Made by a program: the position numbers and the translations under genes
Source of the DNA: Yarrowia lipolytica
Taxonomy: Eukaryota > Ascomycota > Dipodascomycetes > Dipodascales
Direction: 5' to 3'
Assembly: GCF_001761485.1 (NCBI RefSeq)
Contig: NC_090773.1
Coordinates: 1,240,001 to 1,304,000, forward strand
Length of the DNA: 64,000 bases
In this document: positions 32,343-43,384 of the stretch, one piece after another
Position numbering within the stretch: position 1 is the first letter of the stretch
Layout of the letters: each line of letters starts with the position of its first letter
The notes under the pieces: generated by a model
Seen by the model: only the letters and a program-made list of their open reading frames with translations
What the model was told of the DNA's origin: nothing
Database searches by the model: none

Positions 32343-34261
32343 TAGTTTTTTTTTGGGGGGTGTGGCTTTTTGCGTCTGTGGATTTGCATTTTGGAGGACC
32401 CCCCTCCTACTTATATACCAAGACTAGCATCGTGTGTGTCAGTCACAGTGTCAAAAAAAGTGTCATAGGAAAAGGAGAGTACTTGTACGGCTGGACAAAG
32501 GAAAGTGAGTTTGGACCGCATAGAGTTCCGAGAACAATAAGAAGGGCTTGCGGGGTGCTGCCGTGTCTAAGAGATGTAATAATGGGTGGAAGAGGTTAGA
32601 AGTCGGAAATATTATTCATCTAGTCAGTACAACTTGCCGTTATTAATTTTGTCACACCTGAGGGCTCTGCCTATGAAGAATATTGCACCTTCCAGTGTCC
32701 GGTCTTGTTGCTATATCTGTCAAAACAAGCTCAGCATTATGGTTGCAGCTGAAGGGCTGAAAAACGCATCTGGAAAAACGGTAGGGGCAATATCGGGGTC
32801 ATCAACTTGGTGGGAAGTTGAGTGATTCGCACCAAAATTTGAACATCAACAGTTGTGGGTGATTGCAGTCTCTGTTACAAGTTTGCGCCCTCCCGGATCC
32901 TCCATTTCATCAGTTTGGGTCTTCTCAAAACCCCCATTTTCCCCTCCAAAGCTAAATTGCTGTTCCCCACACTGTCATACAGCAGCGCCTATAAGTTGAC
33001 AAAGAGGCGAAGCGGTGTAACAGGGGCGGGTTATTCATTGACAAGCCCAACCATCCGTTCTTAAAGTGCAATGATGTACGGTGGGGTGCGTGATGGCTTT
33101 CGATAGCCTTTAACAGCCGGCTTTTTACCAAAAGTGTAGGTAATATACGAGGACCACAGAACACACTCTCCAGTGCGCCACCCGCGCCGATAACGGAGCG
33201 ACTGCGGAGCGGGGTCGCTCGCTGTGACGCTTTGACCTCGCTTGGCATGGTCTGCATCCTGAGTATCCCAGTGCTTTTGAGACGCTCGGAGGATTCCTCA
33301 TACTTGCCGTTGCGGCCGCGTATTTTGGGTTTTTGCATTTTGACTTTGTTGCATCCTATTTTTTACGTCGGTTTTTGACACACTTTATTTTGGGCCCTTA
33401 GTTGTGCTTTGTAGTCGTTGGGGAGCTGTTTCGAGCTGTTAGAAGACGGAATTTTCACTGGAGACCCCCACTTTCCCCCCGAGTTCACTCCGTCGGCTTT
33501 TTGGTCCTCCATTGTCCCCCACGGAGACCGTTACTGACAAGCTTATGACTCTTATCTAGCGTCGGAACAGCCGTGTGCGATCCGGCGACTGAGCACCGTC
33601 TTCCCAAAGTGTGATTTACGAGCCGTGACTTTATCTCCATTATACGACAGTGGCTCCGCCACCGGCTCCACCTCTAGAATGTTACCACCACCGGCACGAG
33701 TTGACGCTTCTACATCTCCAGTTTTCCACACCCGATTTGCGATGACCAATCACTTGGCGCAGCCTCTTGTCTCTTGCGGATACCGTTCCCGATTAGACGG
33801 ACCAACTGCACGTAAACTGGGTTTCTGGGTGGCCCTTGTTCGGCGTTTCGTTGCTGCAGAAAGACAAGACGAAATCTGAAAAAATCTGAAAAACTACACC
33901 TCCCACCTGTGAACTAACGCGGCAGTGAGAATGACCATGATATAGCAATTTCGGAGTAGATACGACGAAAAAACATAGAGAAGGAACCCCGCCACCATTA
34001 ACGCGACCACTCAAACAACCTCTATACCCTCCATGATAGCCCCCATGGCACCTCGGGTACAGTACGTCACATAAAACCGTGTCCTCTCCCCTCGCCTTGG
34101 CTAACATCTCCTCTCCTGCCTCACCAATGTCTTACCCAGCCAAATGGAGGCCGCATTTCTGAGGCGTCAGAATTAATTTGGTGCTATTAATCACTGATGA
34201 TAGGTGGACTTGGCCTGGTACAAATTCCGATATTTAAAAGGGGGTGACTGGTTGCAATTTT

Positions 34262-34340
34262 TTTATGTATATATTATATATATACATTACAGTATATATA
34301 CAACAATATATATACAGTATATATATTTTTATATTAGCTT
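34262..34340. repeat. TATATA-rich microsatellite tract
   Basis: About 80 bp made mainly of TATATA words split by ACA and CAG. It is a simple-sequence tract with no coding content. Confidence 0.75.
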
Positions 34341-34384
34341 GTTTGTCTCGTTTTTTTTTTTCCTCCCCCATATTCTAAAATAAG

Positions 34385-34501
34385 AATCCAACAACAAAAC
34401 ACACAAAGGCAGGTTTAAAAAAGGTCGATTAACTGGATTTTTTGGTTCTAAAAAAAGACGGACCCTCTCCAACATAAAAGAAACCTGCAACTCTTCCTGA
34501 C

Positions 34502-34534
<33 letters not shown>

Positions 34535-34544
34535 AAATCCAACA
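34385..34544 (+). mobile_element. possible retroposed fragment with A30 tail
   Basis: A segment of about 140 bp ends in an uninterrupted run of 30 A at 34503-34532. The 9-mer AATCCAACA occurs at 34385-34393 before it and at 34536-34544 after it, as expected of target-site repeats around a reverse-transcribed, polyadenylated insert. The second copy is three bases away from the A run, so the fit is imperfect. It could be a truncated LINE end, a retroposed RNA, or chance. Confidence 0.35.
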
Positions 34545-35057
34545 TATTACGAGTACGAGTATGAGTACTTAACCATCTCACAAAAATCGATTGCCATTCT
34601 CCGTCGAGATCATGACCCAGTTCTAAATGTATCAACAGACAATCTTAAGGCGTCAAATACAACTGACCGACTGGAGTATAAGTTGGTGATTAGCTAATCA
34701 AAAGACACCAACAACAATACCATTGCACTCAGAACAGAACCCCGATGTATTCCATCAATATCCATCTTTTATATCTCTCAGCTCTCCTGAAGTTATCGAT
34801 CCAGCTATGAGGATCATTTTCCTTCCAACAGCTTCATTTGGACCACAAAACAATGACGTGGCATCAGAAGGGCTTCTTCACAGGCCATCAGCTCATTTCT
34901 CAGTTCATCTCCTCCTGGAAGCTCTCGTATTCATACTTGTACTTGTACTACTGTCTATCGCCATACTCCCGAATAAAGTTGCTTACTCATCTCCTCCCAC
35001 AACCCTCATCCCGCTCAAATTAACGTTCGAAAATTTCACACACCATCACGAATCAAC

Positions 35058-35597
35058 ATGTCACAGACTATTGGTAAAGTGAGTATTTGAGCGGCGGAAG
35101 CAGGTGTCTTCTGAGCAAATCGTCAACATACCCTTGTTTTCTTACTAACCCAGGCACGTCTGGCTTTTTCCAGAACCTGGCACTTTGTGGACGTGGCCAA
35201 GGAGCAGCGAACCCTTGGTCGACTGGCCACCTCCATCGCCCAGACTCTCCAGGGTAAACACAAGCCCGTGTACAACACCGGCCACGACTGCGGCGACTAT
35301 GTGGTTGTCGTGAACGCCGACAAGCTGCGATTTTCGGGCTCCAAGCTGCAGCAGAAGGAATACTTTGTGCAGTCGTCTCAGCCTGGTCACTCTCACCATG
35401 TGGCTGTCAAGCGAGTGATTGAGAACCAGGGAGTCAGCGAGGTTCTGCGACGAACCGTTGCCGGTATGCTGCCCCGAAACAAGCTCAAGCGGGGCCGAAT
35501 CGCCCGGCTCAAGGTCTTTGAGGGCACCGAGCATCCCTACAAGCAGAACCTCGTGGCCTACCATGACGAGGCTGGCGTTGTGGTCAAGAAGGATTAA
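35058..35597 (+). CDS. MRPL23: mitochondrial ribosomal protein uL13m
   Basis: A spliced gene: exon 1 35058-35078, intron 35079-35153 (75 nt), exon 2 35154-35597, giving 154 residues. The intron starts GTGAGT and ends TACTAACCCAG, so the branch point nearly abuts the AG. Joining gives MSQTIGK then ARLAFSRTWHFVDV, which lines up with the S. cerevisiae Mrpl23 N-terminus. Core uL13 motifs follow: EQRTLGRLATSIAQTLQGKH, DCGDYVVVVNADKL, and VAGMLPRNKLKRGRIARLKV with FEGTEHPY. The protein belongs to the large subunit of the mitochondrial ribosome, and the short basic N-terminus fits the weak presequence of this family. Length agrees with yeast homologues (about 163). Confidence 0.95.
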
Positions 35598-36121
35598 ATG
35601 GAGGAAACGGAACTTTGTATATAGAGCATAAGAATGTTGATATGACTTAAACGGGGCGGAATAGGGTGTGTTGGAGCTCTGGTCTGGGCTTAGGAGCAGT
35701 AGGTGATCCCTTGAACTTGTACCGGAACTTGTAGCCAACTGGGGTGTTTGAAGTATCACGTGAGCATTTGTAATAACATACAATGGTTCTGTTGCTGTTC
35801 CTGCTATACAGTACTTATCAACTATAGTATCATCGCCTCTGGATGGTTTGACATGTTATAGCGTCTCAGATCAGACTTCAGACGATGGGTATTAGTAATA
35901 CGTGAGCACGGACACAACAAGAAGCAGTTAATTATACAAGAGAAGAGAAGTAGACAGATTTTGATAGGGGCAATCGATTAGTCAGCGTCTAATAATACTA
36001 CCCCTCTATTCCTTTCATCCTCATTCGTTCTAGGGCACAATGTACTCGGTTCTTTCAAAATCGGGTTGCTCACATCATGGGTTTAAGTTGCAACCCAATC
36101 GCTTCATTATCACCATCACCA
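35598..36121. other. intergenic, upstream of the ankyrin-BTB gene
   Basis: About 0.5 kb with a CACGTGA near 35758 and an AT-rich second half. No gene is seen. Confidence 0.6.
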
Positions 36122-37627
36122 ATGTCGGTCGAGCCGAAATACAAAATCATCCAGCGGTTCGACGAGGAGGAAGACAAGCTGGCGACGACGGCCGTGGCGC
36201 GGCAGGGCTCGCCGGACTTTGAGGGCTTTGCCGAGCTGTGTGACGCCGCTCGAAGCGGAGATTTAGAACGAGTGGAGAAGGCTGTAGCGTTTGGAGTCAA
36301 CGTGAACCAGATTGACGAGTTTGACTACTCGCCACTGATCCTGGCGTCGCTGTGCGGTCACTACGAGGTGGTGGAATACCTGCTCAATAACGGCGCCAAG
36401 TGCGACAGAGATACCTTCCAGGGCGAACGATGTCTGTACGGGGCGCTGACAGACTCAATTAGACAGCTGTTGCTGAAGTTTGACATCTCCAAGGCTGTAG
36501 ACGCCACTCAGCCATTTTTGGCCCACCTGGCCAAGGTGTTTTCAAGGAAGCTGTTCACTGATGTCGTCTTCAAGGGAGTGTCTGACTCTGGAGAGACCGT
36601 GGAGATCAAGGCCCACAAGTTCTTTCTGGCAGCTCAGAGTCCGTATCTGACACAAGTGGTGGCAAGCAAGACGAAATCAGTCATCCCCATCATCGCCAAT
36701 TTTGACGACTTTGAATACTGCATCCGCTACCTCTACTTCGTGGAGAGTGATGCCAAAGAGAGCAAGATCTCGCACAAGCTGGACATTACTTTTGATGACT
36801 TCTACTCGGTGGCTGTCAAGACCAAGCTTGCAGTGTACTTTGAAAAGCTGCTGGACCAAAAGATTACTACGTTCGAACCCGAGGAGGACGTCATTGACAA
36901 GCTGTCAGACCTGGACACGTTCCCTGACGCTGCTATTTATACCCGAGACGAAGAAACAGGATCACGCACATACTACCCTGTCCACAAAATGCTGCTATCT
37001 CGGGTAGAGTACTTTTCGCTCATGTTCGGCACAGACTCCTTCCAGGGCATTGATACCATGTATGCCGAGGCTACGTCTTCGTTCCCTCTGTTGGAACTCG
37101 ACCAGACCACTCCGGAGGTTGCAGAGATCTTCCTACAGTGGCTGTACACGGACAAGTGCGAGATTCCTCGAGATCTGGCTCTGGATGTGCTGTTTTTGGC
37201 TGACTCTCTGTTTGCAGACAAACTCAAGTCTCTGGCCGCCATTGTCATTTCCCAGGCCGAAACACCTGTTGCATCCATGGCAGACATTCTGAGAGCTGCT
37301 TGGGCCACCCGTATCGAGCGTCTCGAGCATTATGTGGCTCAGCACATCTCCAACGACCTGGACGAATGGATCGATAAGGAGGAGTTTTTGGAACTGGTGG
37401 AGGAGTCGGCTGGAAGAGTGACGGCTCGTCAGGAAACAGACACTATCGAGCTGGTCGACGACGTGCGATACTACCTGGGCAAGAAATGGGGTGTCTTCGA
37501 GGAGGATCAGGATGAAAAGACCGGCCGAGTGGACGAAGAGTTCAGAATCTCCCAGTACGAGCGACGTTACAACGAAGACTTGGATCGAATCGACGATATG
37601 CTCGACAAGTTGAAGTTGGGTGCGTAA
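36122..37627 (+). CDS. ankyrin-repeat and double BTB/POZ protein
   Basis: A 501-residue protein with the layout of human ABTB1 and S. cerevisiae YIL001W. Ankyrin repeats lie at about residues 30-110 (FAELCDAARSGDLERVEKAV; YSPLILASLCGHYEVVEYLL). Two BTB/POZ domains follow: one near 145-255 (KLFTDVVFKGV, EIKAHKFFLAAQSPYLTQV) and one near 280-390 (YYPVHKMLLSRVEYFSLMFG, FLQWLYTDKCEIP). The C-terminal third is BACK-like and helical. BTB proteins of this type often serve as substrate adaptors for Cullin-3 ligases, but budding-yeast relatives have no firm function. The start at 36122 follows ATCACCA. An in-frame ATG at 36077 would add MGLSCNPIASLSPSP, whose Gly-2 is a possible N-myristoylation site; I could not decide between them. 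Confidence 0.82.
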   Translation: MSVEPKYKIIQRFDEEEDKLATTAVARQGSPDFEGFAELCDAARSGDLERVEKAVAFGVNVNQIDEFDYSPLILASLCGHYEVVEYLLNNGAKCDRDTFQGERCLYGALTDSIRQLLLKFDISKAVDATQPFLAHLAKVFSRKLFTDVVFKGVSDSGETVEIKAHKFFLAAQSPYLTQVVASKTKSVIPIIANFDDFEYCIRYLYFVESDAKESKISHKLDITFDDFYSVAVKTKLAVYFEKLLDQKITTFEPEEDVIDKLSDLDTFPDAAIYTRDEETGSRTYYPVHKMLLSRVEYFSLMFGTDSFQGIDTMYAEATSSFPLLELDQTTPEVAEIFLQWLYTDKCEIPRDLALDVLFLADSLFADKLKSLAAIVISQAETPVASMADILRAAWATRIERLEHYVAQHISNDLDEWIDKEEFLELVEESAGRVTARQETDTIELVDDVRYYLGKKWGVFEEDQDEKTGRVDEEFRISQYERRYNEDLDRIDDMLDKLKLGA

Positions 37628-37799
37628 CGGTTGGAGCGGCGATTTATATATTAATGGAAGGGTGCATTGCAAAAGTAAAGGGGCTAGTTTTGTGTGTGTG
37701 TGTATATATGGATTTGGTGCTTCTGTACGTACTGGTTGGTATGTCTGTTTGGATGCATTGGTATGTGTACATGAAAATGATTGATTGAATTATGCCTGC

Positions 37800-40063
37800 T
37801 TATAGCATACCCTTAACGTCGTCATCGTTCTTAAGGGCACTGGTAATCTCCTCTACTCCAATTGTGAGTCTCACCTGAGCAGATCTCTCTCCTTTGATGC
37901 TCTGTTGAATGATAATACCAGCCTCTACCAGCTCGGTTACGGCATTCATGAAACCCGCCATTCGCACCCTCTTACCTCCCTGTAGTAGAATATGCGACAG
38001 AAAACCAGCGTTTTCACTGCTCTTGATCATTCGTTCAATCTCCTCAATAATGTCCCCCAAGGAGTCTGAGGGCAGACCGTTACGTCGTTTTCGAGCCAGA
38101 AGAGCACACAGGAAGATTTTGAAAGCCAAAGGGAGACCCTGAAGGTAGTTGTAGATGGGCGTGGAGGTTGCTTCGTTGGCAGCCTGCTGAATGTGTTTGA
38201 TCTGCACCTCTTCGGAGTCCAACTCGGCAATCTCCACAGCGCGTCTACACAGATCTAGCGCTCGTCTAGCGTCTCCAGACACAGAGGCAATCTTTCTGGA
38301 GGCAAACTCGATAGCGTCAGGACGCACAACTGTTCCTGAGGACTCCGCAATGTCACCTAGTCGCGACTCAATGATAAGTTTGAGCTGCTCATGCGTGTAA
38401 CCAGGAAACTGGATCCGTGTGAGTCCCAGTCGGGAAGAGATTTTATTTGACAGCGTTCGTTCGGGCAGGTCCATGGTGTTTGCAATGGCCACCACAATGA
38501 GTTTGGAGTGCGGCAGGGTGGGCCAGTTGAAAAAGTTGTACATGACGGACTGATTGAGAGTCACCAGCTGGTCCAGTTCATCGAGAACCACAACAAGAGG
38601 CGTGTCGTTGCTCTTTTGCTGAAACCGGTGTTCCAGCAGCTTGATGGCATTGTTGTAGGCCAGACGTTCACCTGATAGTTGCTCCCACAGAAGCTCGTAG
38701 GTTGTATGGGGGTTGGTCAGTTTCATACCATTGAGCTCTACGAACAGAAAGTCGGGAATCTCGTTGTCCTCCACTCGAATCTGCAGCTGAGACACCACCT
38801 CTCTCACAGTGGCTGTCTTGCCAGATCCCGGAGTTCCAGACACAAAGATACAGGTTCCCGAGCCTGATCTGATGGCACTTTCGATGCCGAGATAAACGTT
38901 GGAGAACTCCGTTTCTCGGCAGGGAAGCGTGTCGGGTACTGCGGCCACGTGAAGTTTGGCTCTTGCTGACTGATGGGGCGACAGTTTCGAAGGTGAAAGA
39001 TCTGCAGTTTTATAGGGTAAAGTGGCGTCGGACAGGGCCTGTTTATAAAACATTCTACATGTTAATAGGGGATAATTATGTTAGGAGATGACACAGCCGG
39101 TTCTGTTTTAGTTGTGTGCTGGAAGTTGGGGTTCTTTGAGTCGTTGGTTGCTAGTACTCACCGTTTGGGGGTAGCCAGTCCATGGCCATTTTCCGTCTTT
39201 CGTTTCTTTTTTGGCGTGGTCATTGGGGTCGTGTTATGGTCGGGTTGCGGTAGATCGAGGTCTTCCAATGCTCGTTTTCGTGGTGTAGTTGCTGGTGCCT
39301 TTTTTGTGTTCTTTTTGGCAGACTTTGGGGTTCGAGCCTTTTTGACCTGTTCTACAGGACTGTCGTATTCGTCGTCCTCGTCAATATCCTCGATATCGTC
39401 CTCTTCCTCTTCTTCCTCCTCTTCCTCAAGTTCGAAATCGGACTCGTCTTCATCTCGGGCATGTCTACTCCTCTGTCTGGAAGCCTTAACTGCTGCTCTT
39501 CGCTTTCGAGGCTTGTCTGTGATGAGTTCGTAAAGAATGTCAATAAATCCACACATGTCCTTGGTGATATCTTGCCAGTCAAACTCCACAGACGTCTTGT
39601 TGGCATCGTTGTCAAACACATATCTGCAAAAGTAGACATTGTCTCCCTTCTTGTCTTCTCGTGAGAGAGCCTCGAATTCAGCAAACGAATAACAATTGAC
39701 AGGGAGATGCAGCTCCTCCACAAGAACATCCACAATGGAGTTCATCATAACCAACTCTTGACCCTTGGAGTACCTGTTCTTGTTTGTATTGGGGATCACA
39801 TGCTTAGGAGTGAGAGCCTCAGCGTCGTTGAACAGTTTCATCAAGACACACTTGGCCTCCAGTCCCTGATCACCGTGCTTGAGACCCTGGATCAATGCAA
39901 ACTCCTTGCCTTCCACATCTGGATCGTCTTTTAGAAGAACCACATCTCCAGCAGATATCTCCACATTGTCCTGGTCTCTGATCGCGCGAACCGCGGCTTT
40001 CTTCTTGTTCTTGGGCGCCGATTTGGCCTCTGGCGAGTAAATTGCCGTGTACTCTTTGGTCAT
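37800..40063 (-). CDS. ORC1: origin recognition complex subunit 1
   Basis: A spliced gene on the reverse strand: exon 1 40063-39162, intron 39161-39055 (107 nt, GTGAGT to ATTAACATGTAG), exon 2 39054-37800, giving 718 residues. Joining restores one frame across CG|A. The N-terminal BAH domain is at about residues 33-180 (EISAGDVVLLKDD, NVYFCRYVFDND). A basic then strongly acidic linker follows (runs of Glu near 220-235). The AAA+ domain starts near 340: LPCRETEFSNVY, Walker A GTPGSGKTATV at 374-384, Walker B VVVLDELDQL near 455-462, and sensor ANTMDLPER. The C-terminal winged helix closes the protein. ORC1 binds origins and hydrolyses ATP to load MCM. Without the intron the BAH and ATPase parts would seem to be two genes. 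Confidence 0.95.
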
Positions 40064-40271
40064 GTGTGTATCGAGACAGTGATGTTTTCATGTCGATATT
40101 TAGTTACACTCGCAGCCTAGTAACCACTTTTTACGTAATGGACCCTAACCCTGATAAGAGGGTACCAGGGAGTAATCGAACAGATGCTGATAGAGACACA
40201 TACTTGGTCTATATATATCTTCAAATTGTCATTGTAGTCCCTATACATCTCCTTTAGTTCATATACATTCA

Positions 40272-41531
40272 TTATTGTCCGTTAACACCATTGTAGGTGG
40301 AAAAGTTGGGGACGGATCGAAACACCACTCGTCCGTTGATGACCTCTGCAATCTTCAAGTAATCGTGAGTCTGAGGAGCAAAGGCGACGGGCGCAGGAAG
40401 CTCGGGCTCGGTGATGTAGGGCTCGATGTCATTGGCCTGGGTGGTCACCTTGGGCATATGCATCTGTCCAACCACGACCTTAGTGGGACCTCTGATATGG
40501 ACAAAAGTCTGGAAGGGGCTAGGATTAGTGTATGAGCCAATAAAGGTCTTGATGCGAGCGACCAGCGACGGTCTGGGGATACTTGTGGGTGCCTCAGTGC
40601 TATCAGGATGACCAGTCGGGGGCTTTTTGGAAAAGGTGACCGCACTTTTGGCTGCATTTTTAGCTGCAATTGCTGCCTTCTTGGAAGACCGCCTGAACAT
40701 GTTCACCAGCGAAGAGGGTATACTTGCAATACTGCGGACGAGTTTTCGCGACAACTTGGACGTGGTGATCCACCATCGGTTGTTGTAGAGGTAGTAGTGG
40801 GGTTCGGCGACTTGCGAGTCAGGGACTTGATACTGGAGGGTTGTAGGTTTAGCAGATGGTTTGTTTTCTGTCGCATTATCAGCCTGTTTGTGTTGTTTTG
40901 TCTCCGGAAGATCATCTCGAGGAATCTCTGTAGTCTCGAGAATGGACGTCACTGGACTCACATCCAAGGTGTCCTTGCTGTTCTTGAGCGCCGGCGTGTA
41001 TGGTTTATTGCCGACAATCTCAAATGCGGTATTCTGGTCATACTCCACTGCCAGAAGAGAGGTTTTGTCAACGTAGAAGCTCTGGCCAGCAGGCACCTCT
41101 GTGATCTGGGCGTTGTAGCTGTTGATGAAGAAGTTGCCTCGGCCCGAAACAAGATCAAAATGTAGATTGCTGAGCTGCTTGGGAGACGAGCCGATGGACA
41201 GTCCGCTGTGGAAGATCATAGTTGAGGACCGAACCAGCCAATCACGGGAGCCATCCATCGTCACGTTGTGCAGAGTGCCCCTGGAGCTCACGGTAGTGCC
41301 GCCGCTGTGCTTCAGATGCTTGAAGGAGCCATGGGACCGTCCAATGGCTGTGTCGGGCGGCGTGGCAATGATTTCGGCCGCCGAATTGATGTATCCATGC
41401 TTCACCCAAAGTAGGGACGATCCCACTCCGGCTATGGATCCTGTGTCCGAGACGATGCTAGTAGCCACGTGGTTGGTGACCGTGTTCGCTGGAGAGATGC
41501 GCAGAGCCTTCAGATGTTGCGTTGGCGGCAT
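40272..41531 (-). CDS. AIM24: AIM24-family mitochondrial protein
   Basis: A 419-residue protein with the AIM24/DUF124 pattern: SGRGNFFINSYNAQITEVPA then QSFYVDKTSLLAVEYD, the TSPG-like beta sheet region, and a C-terminal block TNPSPFQTFVHIRGPTKVVV. The N-terminus (MPPTQHLKALRISPANTVTN) has basic and no acidic residues, fitting mitochondrial import. In S. cerevisiae Aim24 sits in the inner membrane and helps keep the MICOS complex and cristae in order. The middle part (about 195-325) is less conserved and Lys/Ser-rich. Length is close to the yeast protein (394). Start at ATG 41531. Identity is likely but rests on motif memory. Confidence 0.75.
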   Translation of the reverse strand: MPPTQHLKALRISPANTVTNHVATSIVSDTGSIAGVGSSLLWVKHGYINSAAEIIATPPDTAIGRSHGSFKHLKHSGGTTVSSRGTLHNVTMDGSRDWLVRSSTMIFHSGLSIGSSPKQLSNLHFDLVSGRGNFFINSYNAQITEVPAGQSFYVDKTSLLAVEYDQNTAFEIVGNKPYTPALKNSKDTLDVSPVTSILETTEIPRDDLPETKQHKQADNATENKPSAKPTTLQYQVPDSQVAEPHYYLYNNRWWITTSKLSRKLVRSIASIPSSLVNMFRRSSKKAAIAAKNAAKSAVTFSKKPPTGHPDSTEAPTSIPRPSLVARIKTFIGSYTNPSPFQTFVHIRGPTKVVVGQMHMPKVTTQANDIEPYITEPELPAPVAFAPQTHDYLKIAEVINGRVVFRSVPNFSTYNGVNGQ

Positions 41532-43384
41532 GTCAGTGCTCGTACCTGATGTGCTGGAGTCCTGTTCAGACGCTGGTTGCAGGTTTGCCTACTACAGCAC
41601 TTGCAGTATGTTTGGTGATGTTAATGCATGGGAAGTTTAATGTGTTTTTTTGGTGGAAGAGGAGGATGAGAACACACTGGTATCAGTAGAGATGTAGCCA
41701 TTATCGTTGGATAAACCTGTAATATTAGATGACTGAGGGGTGGTCATGGATGCTTTGTGTCTCTTGAATAACTCTCATACGTCTATATATTCCGCTAATC
41801 ACTCACATGACGCAATTCTCTAAGGGCTATTTTGAGCTGTGAGCTTCATACTGGAACCGTACCAGTATCCACAATGGCCTGTCAATAGCTGCCAGGACAA
41901 GTACAACACACTCGTACTTGTAACAGACAAGGAGAGTTTCGTATACTTGTAGCTTTTTGATAACTTTGGTGAGCTACAAGTAGTAATGGTTACAATGTAG
42001 CTACATGCTCGAGTGGTGTGATTATAGTACATACTACGCTATGTACAGAACAGGTTACTCGCACAGTATGTATCGCTTGTATGTTAGCATTGTATCAAAA
42101 GTTCTCGCTGAAAAGTACAATATAGTGTCTTTATCACACAAGTAACCGATGGACGTGCAGCTGTCTCATGTTGATTCTATTTACTGCCAGTTACGCTTGT
42201 ACGAGTATGTACTTGTCTTGTAGGTAAGTACGCCATGTCGGTCAGCTCACCGGGTCCACCGGATCCCTCACTCAGGGTTAAGGGTCAGTTTAGTGCAATG
42301 TTTTAAACAGTGTGGCCTCATTACTTTGATCGAGGGGTTTACCACCGGTCTCGTATTCCAGGCACATGCGCGCATCTCTCGATAGACGTCAATTGCTGTC
42401 TTATTGGACCTGTGGCATGTATGACCGCAGTCTCGTATACGTCTTCGCTGTTCTTGTGCGTCTCTACCGCTCGTACCAGCACAGTAATTTCCAGTAGTAC
42501 GTGCTTAGGTAGAGGCGAAAAGGAACGGAACAACCATCTTAGCCGCTCTCGCGTGACGAAGTTACACGGAATTTGTTTTTCGAGCTACTCGTACCTGCGA
42601 CAAGTAGATGTTGTCTGTGGTGTTTTTCCGGGCAAGTATATCCATATCCGTTTATGGCGGCGTTCAACGGTGCCGTTTCGATATACTGAATTATGTATAT
42701 TTTTTGGAAGGTGCCCCCCACCATACCCCCACTCAGCTATTGATTGCTACTCTTAGACATTGCTTCATAGATGAGAGAGTAAACAGCGCAAGAGAGCGTG
42801 AAATGGCGCAAGTGCGAGCCTGAGAGTGGGAAAAAAAAGACAATGTCTGGACCCGCGGTCTATTTCTATTTCAGGCGTTGCTTTTGCTCCGCGTCCCCGC
42901 CCCAATCCGTCACAATTAATGTCTCATCACCGCAGCGGTTTTTTTTGGCTGGGTTGGTTTGTGCGTATTCATGGCACTTATCTCTGAGACTAATCGACTC
43001 ACTGTGCGTTTAGGCTTCGGGGCAGGTCTGAGAAACAAGCACGAGTGCACCTGATACGGAAAAACAAAACTCTGGCCACCGCGGCTCTGAGGTCAATTGG
43101 CGGCGGAAATGGCCGGTTTCGAGGGTCGTTGGCGCCTCCAGGTGCCGCTGGATCCACCCATGGCGCTCACAAACGCCCCCCCCCCCCCTCCCCTCCGACA
43201 CTCTAAATGGCAAGCCCTATTACCACCCAGGCCCTCTGCGATGTCTGCATCTTTCTAATCATGCACCTGGCCCAAAACCTAACTTGACTTGCTAACCATG
43301 TCGAAACGAGGATATAAAGGGCATCCGACGCGGATCCTCACGTTCAAGAAACCCAAGGACGACAGCGACATCAACCTGGGAAAC
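41532..43384. other. divergent promoter region AIM24 / PDC
   Basis: About 1.85 kb. It has CTACAAGTAGT near 41973, ACTTGTACGAGTATGTACTTG-like words near 42195, a run of 13 C at 43176-43188, and a TATA near 43313 for the decarboxylase gene. Short frames are not protein-like. Confidence 0.6.
43313..43318 (+). promoter_or_regulatory. TATA box of the pyruvate decarboxylase gene
   Basis: TATAAA in the context GGATATAAAGG, 67-72 bp upstream of the ATG at 43385. In-frame ATGs at 43289 and 43298 lie upstream of this box, so they are unlikely to be in the main mRNA. Confidence 0.6.

Larger units (their letters stand above)
32343..35057. other. long AT-rich intergenic region
   Basis: About 2.7 kb between the MFS gene and MRPL23. 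It has an AT dinucleotide-rich tract at about 34262-34340, a 30-A run at 34503-34532 inside a possible retroposed fragment, and repeated AATCTGAAAAA near 33869-33890. No gene is seen; open frames here are short and compositionally odd. Confidence 0.55.

Noticed and set aside
39158-40063. A separate BAH-domain gene next to an ATPase gene
   Set aside because: A good intron (39161-39055) joins both into ORC1 in one frame.
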